Assembly: GCA_030151165.1 (NCBI GenBank) | Contig: JASLEM010000395.1 | Coordinates: 1 to 7,930, forward strand | Length of the DNA: 7,930 bases | Source of the DNA: Burkholderiaceae bacterium | GTDB lineage: Bacteria > Pseudomonadota > Gammaproteobacteria > Burkholderiales > Burkholderiaceae | Direction: 5' to 3' | In this document: positions 1 through 6,738 of the stretch, one piece after another | Layout of the letters: each line of letters starts with the position of its first letter | Numbering within the stretch: position 1 is the stretch's first letter | The notes under the pieces: generated by a model | Seen by the model: the letters and a program-made list of their open reading frames with translations, nothing else | Told to the model about the DNA's origin: nothing | Databases searched by the model: none | Translations under genes and position numbers: made by a program

Positions 1-783
1 GCGCGCGCCGGTCTGCTTGGACAGCTTCTGGCCGTCGTCGGCGTAGACCAGCGGCGTGTGCAGGTAGCGCGGCGTCGGCAGGCCGAGCACGCGCTGCAGG
101 TGGATCTGGCGCGCGGTGTTGTCGGCCAGGTCCTCGCCGCGGACGACGTCGGTGACGCCCTGCGCGGCGTCGTCGACCACCACCGCCAGCTGGTACGCCC
201 ACAACCCGTCGGCGCGCCGCAGCACGAAGTCGCCGACGGTGCGCGTGACGTCCTGGTGATGGCTGCCAAGCATGCGGTCGTGCCAGCCGATGACGACGTC
301 GCTGCCGTCCGGGTGGCGCGTGCGCAGGCGCCACGCGGGCGTGCGCCTGAATGCCACCGCAGGCTCGCCGTCGGTCGACGTGAAGCCGTCCGGACAGCAG
401 GTGCCGGGGTACACGCGCTCGACGTGTGCCACGTGCGGGACGCCCGCGCGCGCGAGCGCGGCAGCGATGTCGCTGCGCGAGCAGGTGCACGGGTAGGCCC
501 AGCCGCTGCGCTTCAGGCGCGCCAGCGCGTCCTCGTAGCGGTCGCCGCGGCGCGACTGCCACGTCGGCGGCGCGTCGGGCAGCATCGCGCAGGCCGCGAG
601 CTGGCGCAGGATCCCGGTGTCGGCCTCGGGGATGCAGCGTGGCGTGTCGACGTTCTCGATGCGCACCAGCCACTGCCCGCCGTGCGCGCGCGCGTCGAGC
701 CAGCTCGCGAGCGCAGCGACCAGCGAGCCCGCGTGCAGCAGCCCGGTGGGCGAGGGCGCGAAGCGACCGACGTAGCCGCTCAT
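1..783 (-). CDS. gluQ: Glutamyl-Q tRNA(Asp) synthetase, C-terminus cut by window edge
   Basis: GluQ is a truncated paralogue of glutamyl-tRNA synthetase. It activates glutamate and attaches it to queuosine at position 34 of tRNA(Asp), in the cytoplasm. I read 261 codons from an ATG at 783 with no stop before the edge; the family is usually near 290-300 residues, so only the C-terminal tail is missing. Visible motifs: the N-terminal RFAPSPTG at residues 7-14 followed by HAGS at 17-20 (the HIGH-type signature); a Cys-Thr-Cys pair in AYPCTCSR plus VYPGTCC downstream, matching the zinc site of the family; the conserved QLAVVVDD and [12 protein letters not shown] region; and the KLSK ATP-binding loop at 253-256. 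The segment usually read as RIED is RIEN here. The start lies 4 bp after the stop of the upstream LysR gene, and a GGTGAGG stretch within that gene's end can serve as ribosome site, so translation is probably coupled. Identification is secure. Confidence 0.96.
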   Translation of the reverse strand, partial: MSGYVGRFAPSPTGLLHAGSLVAALASWLDARAHGGQWLVRIENVDTPRCIPEADTGILRQLAACAMLPDAPPTWQSRRGDRYEDALARLKRSGWAYPCTCSRSDIAAALARAGVPHVAHVERVYPGTCCPDGFTSTDGEPAVAFRRTPAWRLRTRHPDGSDVVIGWHDRMLGSHHQDVTRTVGDFVLRRADGLWAYQLAVVVDDAAQGVTDVVRGEDLADNTARQIHLQRVLGLPTPRYLHTPLVYADDGQKLSKQTGAR

Positions 784-787
784 CGCC

Positions 788-1780
788 TCACCCCGGGCAC
801 AGCCCGCCGCGCATCAGCAGCGCGGTGCGCGTCGTCGGGCTCTCGAGCTGGTTCAGCCACCACTGCAGCGCGAGGCCCTGCGGCGCGCGCTGCGGCTGGG
901 GCGCCGCGGCCGCGCGCCAGCCGTAGGCGAGCGCCACGCTCATGCGCTGGCGCACGACTTCCTTGACGACCAGCCGCCCCGCGTCCACGTGCTCGCGCGC
1001 CAGCACCTCCGGCACGAAGCCGCCGCCGAGGTTCATCATCAGCGCCTCGATCTTGGCCTGCATGCTGCTGACCGTGAGCACGTCCTGCCCGGGCTGCAGG
1101 TTGACCGTCACCGGCGACATGCGCTGCGCCGAGTCGGCGACGGCGATGCCGCGCTGCTCGCGCATCAGCGCGTCCGTGATCGGGCCCTCGAAGCCGGCCA
1201 GCGCGTGGCTCGGCCCGACGACGTAGACGAACGGCGCCTCGCCGAGCGAACGCAGCTCGATGCCGGCGGGCACGGGCGTGTCGAGCGGGATGCCGATCGC
1301 GAGGTCGGCCTGGCCGAACAGCAGCGTCTCGGTCGTGCCGGCCAGCACCTCGGTGCGCAGCCGCAGCCGCGTCCCCGGGCCCGCGCCATTGGCCAGCTCG
1401 GGCGGGCGCAGCGCGTAGAACGCCTCGCACAGCTCGAGCAGCGTGTGGCGCGAGACGACGCCGTCGGCGGCGATCGTCAGCTGCGTCTCCCAGCCGGTCG
1501 ACACGCGGTGCACGCGGTTGGCGACGGCGTCCATCTCCGCGAGCAGGCGGCGGCCTTCGTTGAGCAGCTCGGTGCCGGCGGCGGTGAGGCGCGCCTGGCG
1601 CGAGCTGCGATCGAACAGCAGCACGTCGAGCGCGTCCTCGAGCTGGCGCACGCTGTACGTGAGCGCCGACGGCACCTTGCCCAGCTCGCGCGCGGCCGCG
1701 GCGAAGCTGCCGGTGCGCGCGATGGTGTCCATCATCGTGAGGGCTTCGGGCGTCAGCGCGAAGCGGCGGTCGAGGGTCAT
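788..1780 (-). CDS. LysR-type transcriptional regulator, YhaJ-like
   Basis: A DNA-binding regulator of 330 residues. The winged helix-turn-helix occupies about residues 8-68 ([20 protein letters not shown], then [20 protein letters not shown]), a typical LysR head. The effector domain fills about 95-290. It carries GWETQLTI (96-103), EVLAG (144-148), RGIAVADSA (210-218) and [20 protein letters not shown] (235-254), which I recognise as the pattern of Escherichia coli YhaJ and its Burkholderiales relatives. It is slightly longer than the usual 300 residues because of an extra C-terminal stretch containing WWLNQLE. The ATG overlaps the stop of the upstream hydrolase gene by 4 bp (ATGA), and gluQ follows after 4 bp. 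It therefore sits inside an operon rather than facing a divergent target, the more common LysR layout. The inducer and target genes cannot be told from the sequence; control of its own operon is possible but not shown. Confidence 0.95.
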   Translation of the reverse strand: MTLDRRFALTPEALTMMDTIARTGSFAAAARELGKVPSALTYSVRQLEDALDVLLFDRSSRQARLTAAGTELLNEGRRLLAEMDAVANRVHRVSTGWETQLTIAADGVVSRHTLLELCEAFYALRPPELANGAGPGTRLRLRTEVLAGTTETLLFGQADLAIGIPLDTPVPAGIELRSLGEAPFVYVVGPSHALAGFEGPITDALMREQRGIAVADSAQRMSPVTVNLQPGQDVLTVSSMQAKIEALMMNLGGGFVPEVLAREHVDAGRLVVKEVVRQRMSVALAYGWRAAAAPQPQRAPQGLALQWWLNQLESPTTRTALLMRGGLCPG

Positions 1781-2796
1781 GCGGGCTCCGATGCCGGATG
1801 GACGGCGGGAACAGGGGCCGAGGGCGTCGGCGTCGGCGCGGCCGGCGCGTCGAGCCCGAGGAACGTGCGCACCGGCGCGACGCTCTCCTGCGCGTCCTCC
1901 TCCTGCGGCACGTGGCCGAGGCCGGGGAACACGACGAGCTGGCTGCCCGCGATGTCATGGTGGAACTTCTCGGCGTTGACCGGCGGGATCAGCCGGTCCT
2001 TCGCGCCCCACAGGATCAGCGTCGGCACGTGCAGCGTCCTGATGCGCTCCGGCGCGAGGTCGGTCGGGATCTCGTTGATGCGGATGTTGAGCGCGCGCCG
2101 GTTGCCCTCGCGCATCAGCATCTCGAAGTAGCGGTCGACGAGCTCGGCCGAGACGCGCGACGGGTCGCCGTAGACGTCCTTCACGCTCTCCTCGACGACC
2201 GAGCGCGGCGTCAGGTACTCGCTGACGTGGTTGAACACGGGGATGCGCGCGACCTGGAAGCCGACCGGCAGCTTGATCGGCGTGAAGTTGTAGCCGGACG
2301 AGTCGACCAGGATCAGCTGCGTCACGCGCCCGGGCACCAGCGTCGCGACGCGCCACGCGACCTCGCCGCCGAGCGAGTTGCCGCCGATCGCGAAGCGGCC
2401 GACGTGCAGCGCGTCGACGACGTCGATCGTGAAGCGGGCGAGGGCGTCGCCGCGGTAGTCGTCGGGCGGGTACTGGCCGGCGAACGGGCCGGTGAGGCCG
2501 AAGCCGGGCAGGTCGAACGTGATCACGCGCTTGCGCGAACGCAGCGCGCCGGCCCAGCCCTGCCAGGTGTGCAGGCTCGCCGCGGTGCCGTGCAGCAGCA
2601 CCAGCGGCACCGGGTCGTCGTGCGGGCCCTCGTCGCGGAAGTGCACGAGCTGGCCACGGATCTCCATGAAGTCCGACGGCGGCGGCGCCCAGCGCGCGAC
2701 CAGGCTCTCGACGCTGCGGTCGGGCGAGTACGTGATCGAGATCGCCAGCGCGCTGAGCATCAGGAGGATGCCGATCGCTCGGACCAGGGCTTGCAT
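1777..2796 (-). CDS. Membrane-anchored or secreted alpha/beta-fold hydrolase
   Basis: A 339-residue hydrolase of the alpha/beta superfamily. An uncharged hydrophobic stretch at about residues 4-22 (LVRAIGILLMLSALAISI) is a membrane anchor or uncleaved signal, so the enzyme probably acts on the periplasmic side. The fold is clear: the oxyanion-hole motif LLHGTAA at 67-73; FDLPGFGLT at 94-102; the nucleophile elbow GGNSLGGE with Ser141; the acid in WGAKDRLIPP with Asp267; and the base in PGLGHVPQEE with His295. All three catalytic residues are present, so it should be active. The substrate is unknown; ester or lactone hydrolysis is typical of such proteins, but the motif set does not distinguish esterase, dehalogenase or peroxidase relatives. 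The last 24 or so residues are rich in Pro and Ala and look like an unstructured tail. It starts 19 bp after the trhO stop, with GAGGGA upstream as a possible ribosome site. Confidence 0.93.
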   Translation of the reverse strand: MQALVRAIGILLMLSALAISITYSPDRSVESLVARWAPPPSDFMEIRGQLVHFRDEGPHDDPVPLVLLHGTAASLHTWQGWAGALRSRKRVITFDLPGFGLTGPFAGQYPPDDYRGDALARFTIDVVDALHVGRFAIGGNSLGGEVAWRVATLVPGRVTQLILVDSSGYNFTPIKLPVGFQVARIPVFNHVSEYLTPRSVVEESVKDVYGDPSRVSAELVDRYFEMLMREGNRRALNIRINEIPTDLAPERIRTLHVPTLILWGAKDRLIPPVNAEKFHHDIAGSQLVVFPGLGHVPQEEDAQESVAPVRTFLGLDAPAAPTPTPSAPVPAVHPASEPA

Positions 2797-2815
2797 CGTC
2801 GTCGGTTCCCTCGCG

Positions 2816-3640
2816 TCAGGTGGATGGCGTCTGCGCCGCGGCCGTCGGCGGCGAGGCGACCGCGATGTCCGCGCCGGCGACCGCGCGCTCCGACGGCGGT
2901 GGGCCGCCCGGCGCGAGGTCGGCGGCGACGGTGCGGCGCTCGTCGAACACGAAGCAGTGGCCCGTCCAGCCCGGTGCCGCGCCGCCGGTCGCGGCGAAAT
3001 AGCCGAGTATGCCGCCCTCGAGCTGCAGCACGCCGGGCAGCGCGCGCTCGCCCATGTACAGCGCCGCCTTCTCGCAGCGGATGCCGCCGGTGCAGAAGCT
3101 CACGACGGTCTTGCCCGCCAGCTCGGCGCGGTGCGCGTCGAAGGCGGCGGGGAAGTCGCTGAATTTCTCGAGCCGCCAGTCGAGCGCGCCCTCGAAGGTG
3201 CCGGCGTCGACCTCGAACGCGTTGCGCGTGTCCAGCAGCGCGAGCGCGCGGCCCTCGTCGTCGCGCCCCTGCGCCAGCCAGCGCGCCAGCGTCGCCGGCT
3301 CGACCGACGCCGCGCGCCCCTGCTGCGGCCGGATCGTCGGGTGGTTCATGCGGATCAGCTCGTTCTTGATCTTCACCTTCAGGCGCTTGAACGGCATCGT
3401 GTCGCTGAAGCTGTCCTTCGTCGCGAGGCCCGCGAACGGCGGCTCGGCGTGCAGCGCGCCCGCTACCCAGCCGCGCAACGCCGCCTCCTCGCCCGCGACG
3501 AACAGGTTGATGCCCTCGTGCGCGACCAGGATCGTGCCCTTGATGCCGGCGGCGATCGCCGAGGTTTCCATGCGCTCGCGCAGCGCGGGCAGGTCGTCGA
3601 GCTCGACGAAGCGGTAGGTGGAGATGTTCAGGAACGGCAT
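2816..3640 (-). CDS. trhO: tRNA uridine(34) hydroxylase (rhodanese-domain, YceA/UPF0176 family)
   Basis: TrhO performs oxygen-dependent hydroxylation of U34 in a set of tRNAs, giving 5-hydroxyuridine, the precursor of cmo5U/mo5U wobble bases. I chose the ATG at 3640 because the product then begins MPFLNISTYRFV, the normal family N-terminus, giving 274 residues; the frame stays open upstream to an ATG at 3772, but the extra 44 residues look random and run into the repeat array. The N-terminal acylphosphatase-like domain (about 5-95) holds GIKGTILVAHEGINLFVAG. The rhodanese domain (about 120-230) holds LDTRNAFEVD (136-145), then SFCTGGIRCEK (181-191) with catalytic Cys183, and QLEGGILGYF (206-215). 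After GHCFVFDERR the protein ends in a Pro/Ala-rich tail without the CxxC cysteines found at this end in several relatives. No clear Shine-Dalgarno precedes the start. First gene of the four-gene operon. Confidence 0.94.
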   Translation of the reverse strand: MPFLNISTYRFVELDDLPALRERMETSAIAAGIKGTILVAHEGINLFVAGEEAALRGWVAGALHAEPPFAGLATKDSFSDTMPFKRLKVKIKNELIRMNHPTIRPQQGRAASVEPATLARWLAQGRDDEGRALALLDTRNAFEVDAGTFEGALDWRLEKFSDFPAAFDAHRAELAGKTVVSFCTGGIRCEKAALYMGERALPGVLQLEGGILGYFAATGGAAPGWTGHCFVFDERRTVAADLAPGGPPPSERAVAGADIAVASPPTAAAQTPST

Positions 3641-3684
3641 GGGGCCAGGGATCGCGGCGGCGGGCTTCAGGGGCGCAAACGCGT

Positions 3685-3690
3685 ATTTTG
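3685..3690 (-). promoter_or_regulatory. Candidate -10 element for the trhO operon
   Basis: On the minus strand CAAAAT lies in the only AT-rich patch between the repeat array and the trhO start. It would give a leader of about 35-40 nt. No convincing TTGACA-like -35 is seen 16-18 bp upstream, so this is only a plausible candidate. Confidence 0.25.
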
Positions 3691-3740
3691 AGGCCTCGCC
3701 GCCGCGGCCGCTCGGGGCGCGCTCCCGGTGGCGATGCGCG

Positions 3741-4013
3741 GTGCCGGGTCCGCGAACCCCGGCGATGGACAAAATATCCCCGACGCCGGACTTCCATCAC
3801 CCGTCGCCGGAGCTCCGAGCCCCATCGATGGAGAAAATTTCTCCGGCGATGCTGAAAATAAGTGCAGCGCCGGACAAAAAAGGTGCGGTGTCGGAGCTCG
3901 GAACTCCGGCGTCGGAGAAATTTTGTCGATCGATGCTCAAAAAAAGTGCAACGCCGGGGATATTTTCCCCATCGACGGGGCTCGGAAGTCCGTCGCCGGC
4001 GTTTCGAGCTGCG
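3741..4013. repeat. Degenerate tandem array with exact 21-bp period (about 13 units)
   Basis: Cutting the sequence every 21 bp from 3741 (units at 3741, 3762, 3783, 3804, 3825, 3846, 3867, 3888, 3909, 3930, 3951, 3972, 3993) aligns every unit without an indel. Units begin with an NCG-like triplet followed by ATGG, CCGG, TCGG or ATGC, have a variable core, and end in CCCG, TCCG or GTGCA. Seven units (at 3762, 3825, 3846, 3867, 3909, 3930, 3951) have A/T-rich cores such as GAGAAAATTTCTCC, GACAAAATATCCCC and CTCAAAAAAAG, unlike the GC-rich surroundings. Many units are near-palindromes. Units starting 3846 and 3930 share GATGCT-AAAA-AAGTGCA; units at 3804, 3888 and 3972 share GAGCTC/GGCTCGGAA cores, giving an 84-bp higher-order period. 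The array lies 100 bp upstream of trhO and 88 bp downstream of the stop of the small secreted-protein gene. Long frames cross it in both directions but overlap trhO or have no start signals; I do not call a gene here. Function unknown. Confidence 0.9.
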
Positions 4014-4036
4014 ATGGCGATGTTCGGCGCCGGCCT

Positions 4037-4053
4037 GCCGGGGTTCGCCCGGC
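4037..4053. other. GC hairpin downstream of the small secreted-protein gene
   Basis: GCCGGG and CCCGGC form a perfect 6-bp stem around a 5-nt GTTCG loop, between the stop of the minus-strand gene at 4102 and the repeat array. There is no T-run after it on either strand, so a rho-independent terminator is not supported; it may simply reflect GC richness. Confidence 0.3.
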
Positions 4054-4101
4054 GTCGGCGGCAGGGTGCGCGTCAGCCGCGACCTGGGGGCGTGCGACGA
4101 G

Positions 4102-4527
4102 TCACTTGCGACGACCCGCCGCCGGCGGCGTCCCGATCGCTTCCGCGTCGGGGCATCGGGCGATCGTCCTGACGACCGTGGGCTCGTACGCGCCGGCCTT
4201 GAACTCGCCCTGCGTGACGAGGCTGAGGCACTTCGCCTGGCGCCGATAGTTGAACGTGCAGTAGTTCAGGCCCGTCCCGGAGCACGATTCGACCTCGATG
4301 ATCCCGGCGCGGTACATCTCGCCGGCGTCCGCGAATTGGCTCCAGCGCTCGCCATTGCCGTCTAGCCCATAGGTCTCGCGCGGCTTCCAGCCTTGCGCCA
4401 GCAGCGCCTTGCGCGCCTGCGACAACGCCTCGCCCTTCGTCACCCCGGCCGCGGGCGTACAGGTCGAGAGTGTCGCCAGGCACAGGCCGGCGAGCGTTCT
4501 GGACAGAGGCGTCGACTGGATGGACAT
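4102..4527 (-). CDS. Small secreted cysteine-containing protein, unknown function
   Basis: A 141-residue protein from the ATG at 4527, chosen because AAAGG sits 7 nt upstream and the product then begins with a signal peptide (SRTLAGLCLATL, then TPAAG as a likely cleavage region near residue 28). The frame continues upstream to 4632, but that part is not signal-like. A Cys at 23 in LSTC is not a canonical lipobox, so a lipoprotein is unlikely. The mature part (about 113 residues) has four cysteines at 82, 90, 100 and 125 (VESCSGTGLNYCTFNYRRQA, then KCLSL and ARCPD), enough for two disulfides in the periplasm. It ends in a basic GRRK. I do not recognise a family. It is divergent from the S9 peptidase gene, sharing a 168-bp intergenic region; a functional link (for instance an inhibitor or cofactor of the peptidase) is speculative. 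GC-rich third positions and the signal peptide support a real gene. Confidence 0.8.
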   Translation of the reverse strand: MSIQSTPLSRTLAGLCLATLSTCTPAAGVTKGEALSQARKALLAQGWKPRETYGLDGNGERWSQFADAGEMYRAGIIEVESCSGTGLNYCTFNYRRQAKCLSLVTQGEFKAGAYEPTVVRTIARCPDAEAIGTPPAAGRRK

Positions 4528-4553
4528 CGGAGGGCCTTTGGTTGCGGGTTGCC

Positions 4554-4559
4554 AGCATA
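4554..4559 (-). promoter_or_regulatory. Candidate -10 element for the small secreted-protein gene
   Basis: The minus strand reads TATGCT, about 27 nt upstream of the ATG at 4527, giving a leader near 20 nt. No good -35 hexamer is visible at the expected distance. Confidence 0.3.
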
Positions 4560-4648
4560 GCGGTGCCGCAGATAGCCTCCCGCCACGGTGCGCGCTCGAC
4601 CCGTCGACCCATCGAGCCGGAAGCGCCGCCAACCCGCCCGACCCCTGC

Positions 4649-4654
4649 TACGCT
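4649..4654 (+). promoter_or_regulatory. Candidate -10 element for the S9 peptidase gene
   Basis: TACGCT preceded by TGC resembles an extended -10 and lies 41 nt before the ATG at 4696, giving a leader near 35 nt. No TTGACA-like box is seen upstream. Only a candidate. Confidence 0.25.
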
Positions 4655-4695
4655 TCCGCGCCGCTCCGGCTCAATCCCCAGCCATCGACGACGCC

Positions 4696-6693
4696 ATGCA
4701 TCACGTCCATCGTTCCCTTCGCCTCGGCTTGCTTCGCATGCTGGCGGCGACATTGCTCGCCGCGACAGGCGCGTCGGCGCTGGCCGCCTCGCCGGTGCAG
4801 CGCGACTACCTCGAGCTGGCGATGTCCCCCGACGGCCGCTTCGTCGCGTCGGTCGAAGGCGACGAGTTGCCGACCGGGGGCTCGCCGGTGGTGCGGCAGC
4901 TGGTCATCCGGTCGACGGACGGCCAGGCCGAGCACGTGGTGGCGTTGCCGTGCGGCGCGCAGCCGCAGTGCTGGCCCGGCTCGCCCGCGTGGACGCCCGA
5001 CGGCACGCGCCTCGCCTTCGCGCTGCGCACGCCCGGCAGCCACGCGCGCACGGTGCTCCAGGTGCACGCCGACGGCAGTGGGCTGACGCAGCTGCTGGCG
5101 TTCGACGGCACGATCCAGGGCCTGCGCTACGCGAAGACCGGCGCGCTCGCGATGCTCGCCACGGCGGGCGCCACGAAGGAGCTCGGCGCGACCGAGGCCG
5201 GCGTGCCGGCCACGGGCGACCTCGACGCCGCTTCGCCGTCGCAACGCATCGCGATGCTCGAGCCGGGCCAGGATCGATTGCGCTGGGTCTCGCGCGACGG
5301 CCTCTTCGTCTACGAGTACGACTGGCTGCCCGACGCGAGCGGCTTCGTCGGGACGGCCGCCCCGGGCGACGGCGACCGCAACTGGTGGATCGCGAAGCTG
5401 ATGGCGTTCGACATCTCCGGCGCGGACACGGTTGCCGGCGAGCGCGTGATCTTCGCGCCGCGCGATCCGCGCCAGCAGCTCGCGACGCCGCGGGTCTCGC
5501 CGGACGGTCGCCGCGTCGCCGTCATCGTCGGCCTGATGAGCGACTTCGGGTCGACGGGTGGCGACATCTTCAGCGTGCCCCTCGCGGGGGGCGCCGCGAC
5601 GAACCTCGCGCCGCGGCTGCCGGCCAGCGTCACCGAGATCGACTGGCGTTGCGACGGCCACCTCGCCGCGACGGTGCTGGCGGGCGACCAGATGCAGCGC
5701 GTGGACTTCGGCGACGGCAGCGCGCCGTCGATGGGCCGCGTCGCGTGGTCGGCCGCGGTCGACCTCGGCCAGGCCAGCCTCGCCGGCTGCGCGAGCCGTC
5801 GCGAGGCGGCGGTGATCGAGGGCTTCGATGCCGCGCCCGAGATCCAGGTTCGCGAGGGCGGCGCCTACACACCGCTGACGCACCGCAACGCCGCCCTGGC
5901 GAGCCGGATCGAGGCCCACAGCGTCACGTGGCACGACGACGGCTTCACGCTGCAGGGCTGGCTGCTGCTGCCGCCGAAATCCGCGCGGCCCGCCGGCGCG
6001 CGGCTGCCGATGATCGTGCGCATCCACGGCGGGCCGGCCGCCGCGTCGCGGCCATCGTTCGTCGGGCCGGGGCTCAAGAGCCGGCTGCTCGATCGCGGCT
6101 ACGCGATCTTCCTGCCGAACCCGCGCGGCAGCTTCGGCCAGGGCGACGCGTTCACGCAGGCCAACGTGAAGGACTTCGGCGGCGGCGACCTGCGCGACAT
6201 CCTCGCGGGCGTCGACGCGGCCATCCAGGCGTGGCCCATCGACGGCGACCGGCTGGGCATCACCGGCCACAGCTACGGCGGGTTCATGACGATGTGGGCC
6301 GTGACGCAGACGAGCCGCTTCAAGGCCGCGGTCGCCGGCGCGGGCCTGGCGAACTGGCAGTCGTACTACGGCGAGAACGACATCGTCGAATGGATGACGC
6401 CGTACTTCGGCGCGAGCGTCTATGCCGACCCGGCGGTCTATGCGAAGTCGTCGCCGATCAACTTCATCACGCGCGTGCGGACGCCCGTCCTCAGCTACGT
6501 GGGCGAGGCCGACATCGAATGCCCGGCGCCTCAGACGCTGGAGTTCGGTCGCGCGCTGCACGTGCTGGGCGTGCCGTCGGCGACGGTGGTCTATCCGGGC
6601 GAGGGCCACGCGATCCGCGATCCGGCGGCGCTGGCCGACATCGAGCAGCGCACGCTCGCCTGGTTCGACCGCTACCTCGCGCCGGCGCGTTGA
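4696..6693 (+). CDS. Secreted S9-family serine peptidase (prolyl-oligopeptidase type)
   Basis: A 665-residue peptidase of the prolyl oligopeptidase clan (dipeptidyl/acylaminoacyl peptidase group), probably periplasmic or exported. The ATG at 4696 gives a basic n-region (HRSLRLGLLR), a hydrophobic core and ALAA cleavage near residue 30; the open frame begins at 4588, but its first 36 codons are not signal-like. Residues about 35-400 form a beta-propeller with SPDG/TPDG blades at 44-47, 101-104 and 268-271. The catalytic domain (about 430-660) shows RIHGGP (HGGP at 444-447, oxyanion), FLPNPRGSFGQG, the nucleophile GHSYGGF with Ser526, the acid in VGEADIECP with Asp606, and the base in GEGHAI with His638. 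All three residues are intact. Cys86 and Cys92 could pair in a propeller loop. No Shine-Dalgarno is evident before the start. It is transcribed alone and converges on the membrane-protein gene 45 bp downstream. Exact peptide specificity is not deducible. Confidence 0.95.
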   Translation: MHHVHRSLRLGLLRMLAATLLAATGASALAASPVQRDYLELAMSPDGRFVASVEGDELPTGGSPVVRQLVIRSTDGQAEHVVALPCGAQPQCWPGSPAWTPDGTRLAFALRTPGSHARTVLQVHADGSGLTQLLAFDGTIQGLRYAKTGALAMLATAGATKELGATEAGVPATGDLDAASPSQRIAMLEPGQDRLRWVSRDGLFVYEYDWLPDASGFVGTAAPGDGDRNWWIAKLMAFDISGADTVAGERVIFAPRDPRQQLATPRVSPDGRRVAVIVGLMSDFGSTGGDIFSVPLAGGAATNLAPRLPASVTEIDWRCDGHLAATVLAGDQMQRVDFGDGSAPSMGRVAWSAAVDLGQASLAGCASRREAAVIEGFDAAPEIQVREGGAYTPLTHRNAALASRIEAHSVTWHDDGFTLQGWLLLPPKSARPAGARLPMIVRIHGGPAAASRPSFVGPGLKSRLLDRGYAIFLPNPRGSFGQGDAFTQANVKDFGGGDLRDILAGVDAAIQAWPIDGDRLGITGHSYGGFMTMWAVTQTSRFKAAVAGAGLANWQSYYGENDIVEWMTPYFGASVYADPAVYAKSSPINFITRVRTPVLSYVGEADIECPAPQTLEFGRALHVLGVPSATVVYPGEGHAIRDPAALADIEQRTLAWFDRYLAPAR

Positions 6694-6738
6694 CGCGTTG
6701 ACGGGCGGGCGCGCGAATGCGTCACGCCGCGTTGCCGA

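Noticed and set aside
989..2131. Long plus-strand open frame opposite the LysR and hydrolase genes
   Set aside because: Arg/Ala/His-rich product with no domain; it is the antisense shadow of two confident genes in GC-rich DNA.
3641..3772. Upstream extension of TrhO to an ATG at 3772
   Set aside because: The extra 44 residues do not resemble the family N-terminus and run into the repeat array; the ATG at 3640 gives the normal beginning.
3741..4013. CRISPR array or plasmid-type iterons
   Set aside because: There is no alternation of identical repeats with unique spacers, the units are too divergent for iterons, and no cas or rep gene is near.
3618..4172. Plus-strand 184-codon frame across the 21-bp array with heptads such as SMEKISP
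   Set aside because: It starts inside trhO in antisense, lacks a ribosome site, and its flanks look random. The minus strand shows similar heptads. Kept as a repeat finding, not as a gene.
4648..6609. 653-codon minus-strand open frame opposite the S9 peptidase
   Set aside because: Antisense shadow: the plus strand has a full signal peptide, propeller and catalytic triad, while the minus product is low-complexity Arg/Ala/His.
6686..6702. GCGTTGAC direct repeat spanning the S9 peptidase stop codon
   Set aside because: Only two 8-bp copies in GC-rich sequence; likely chance and no use as a terminator.
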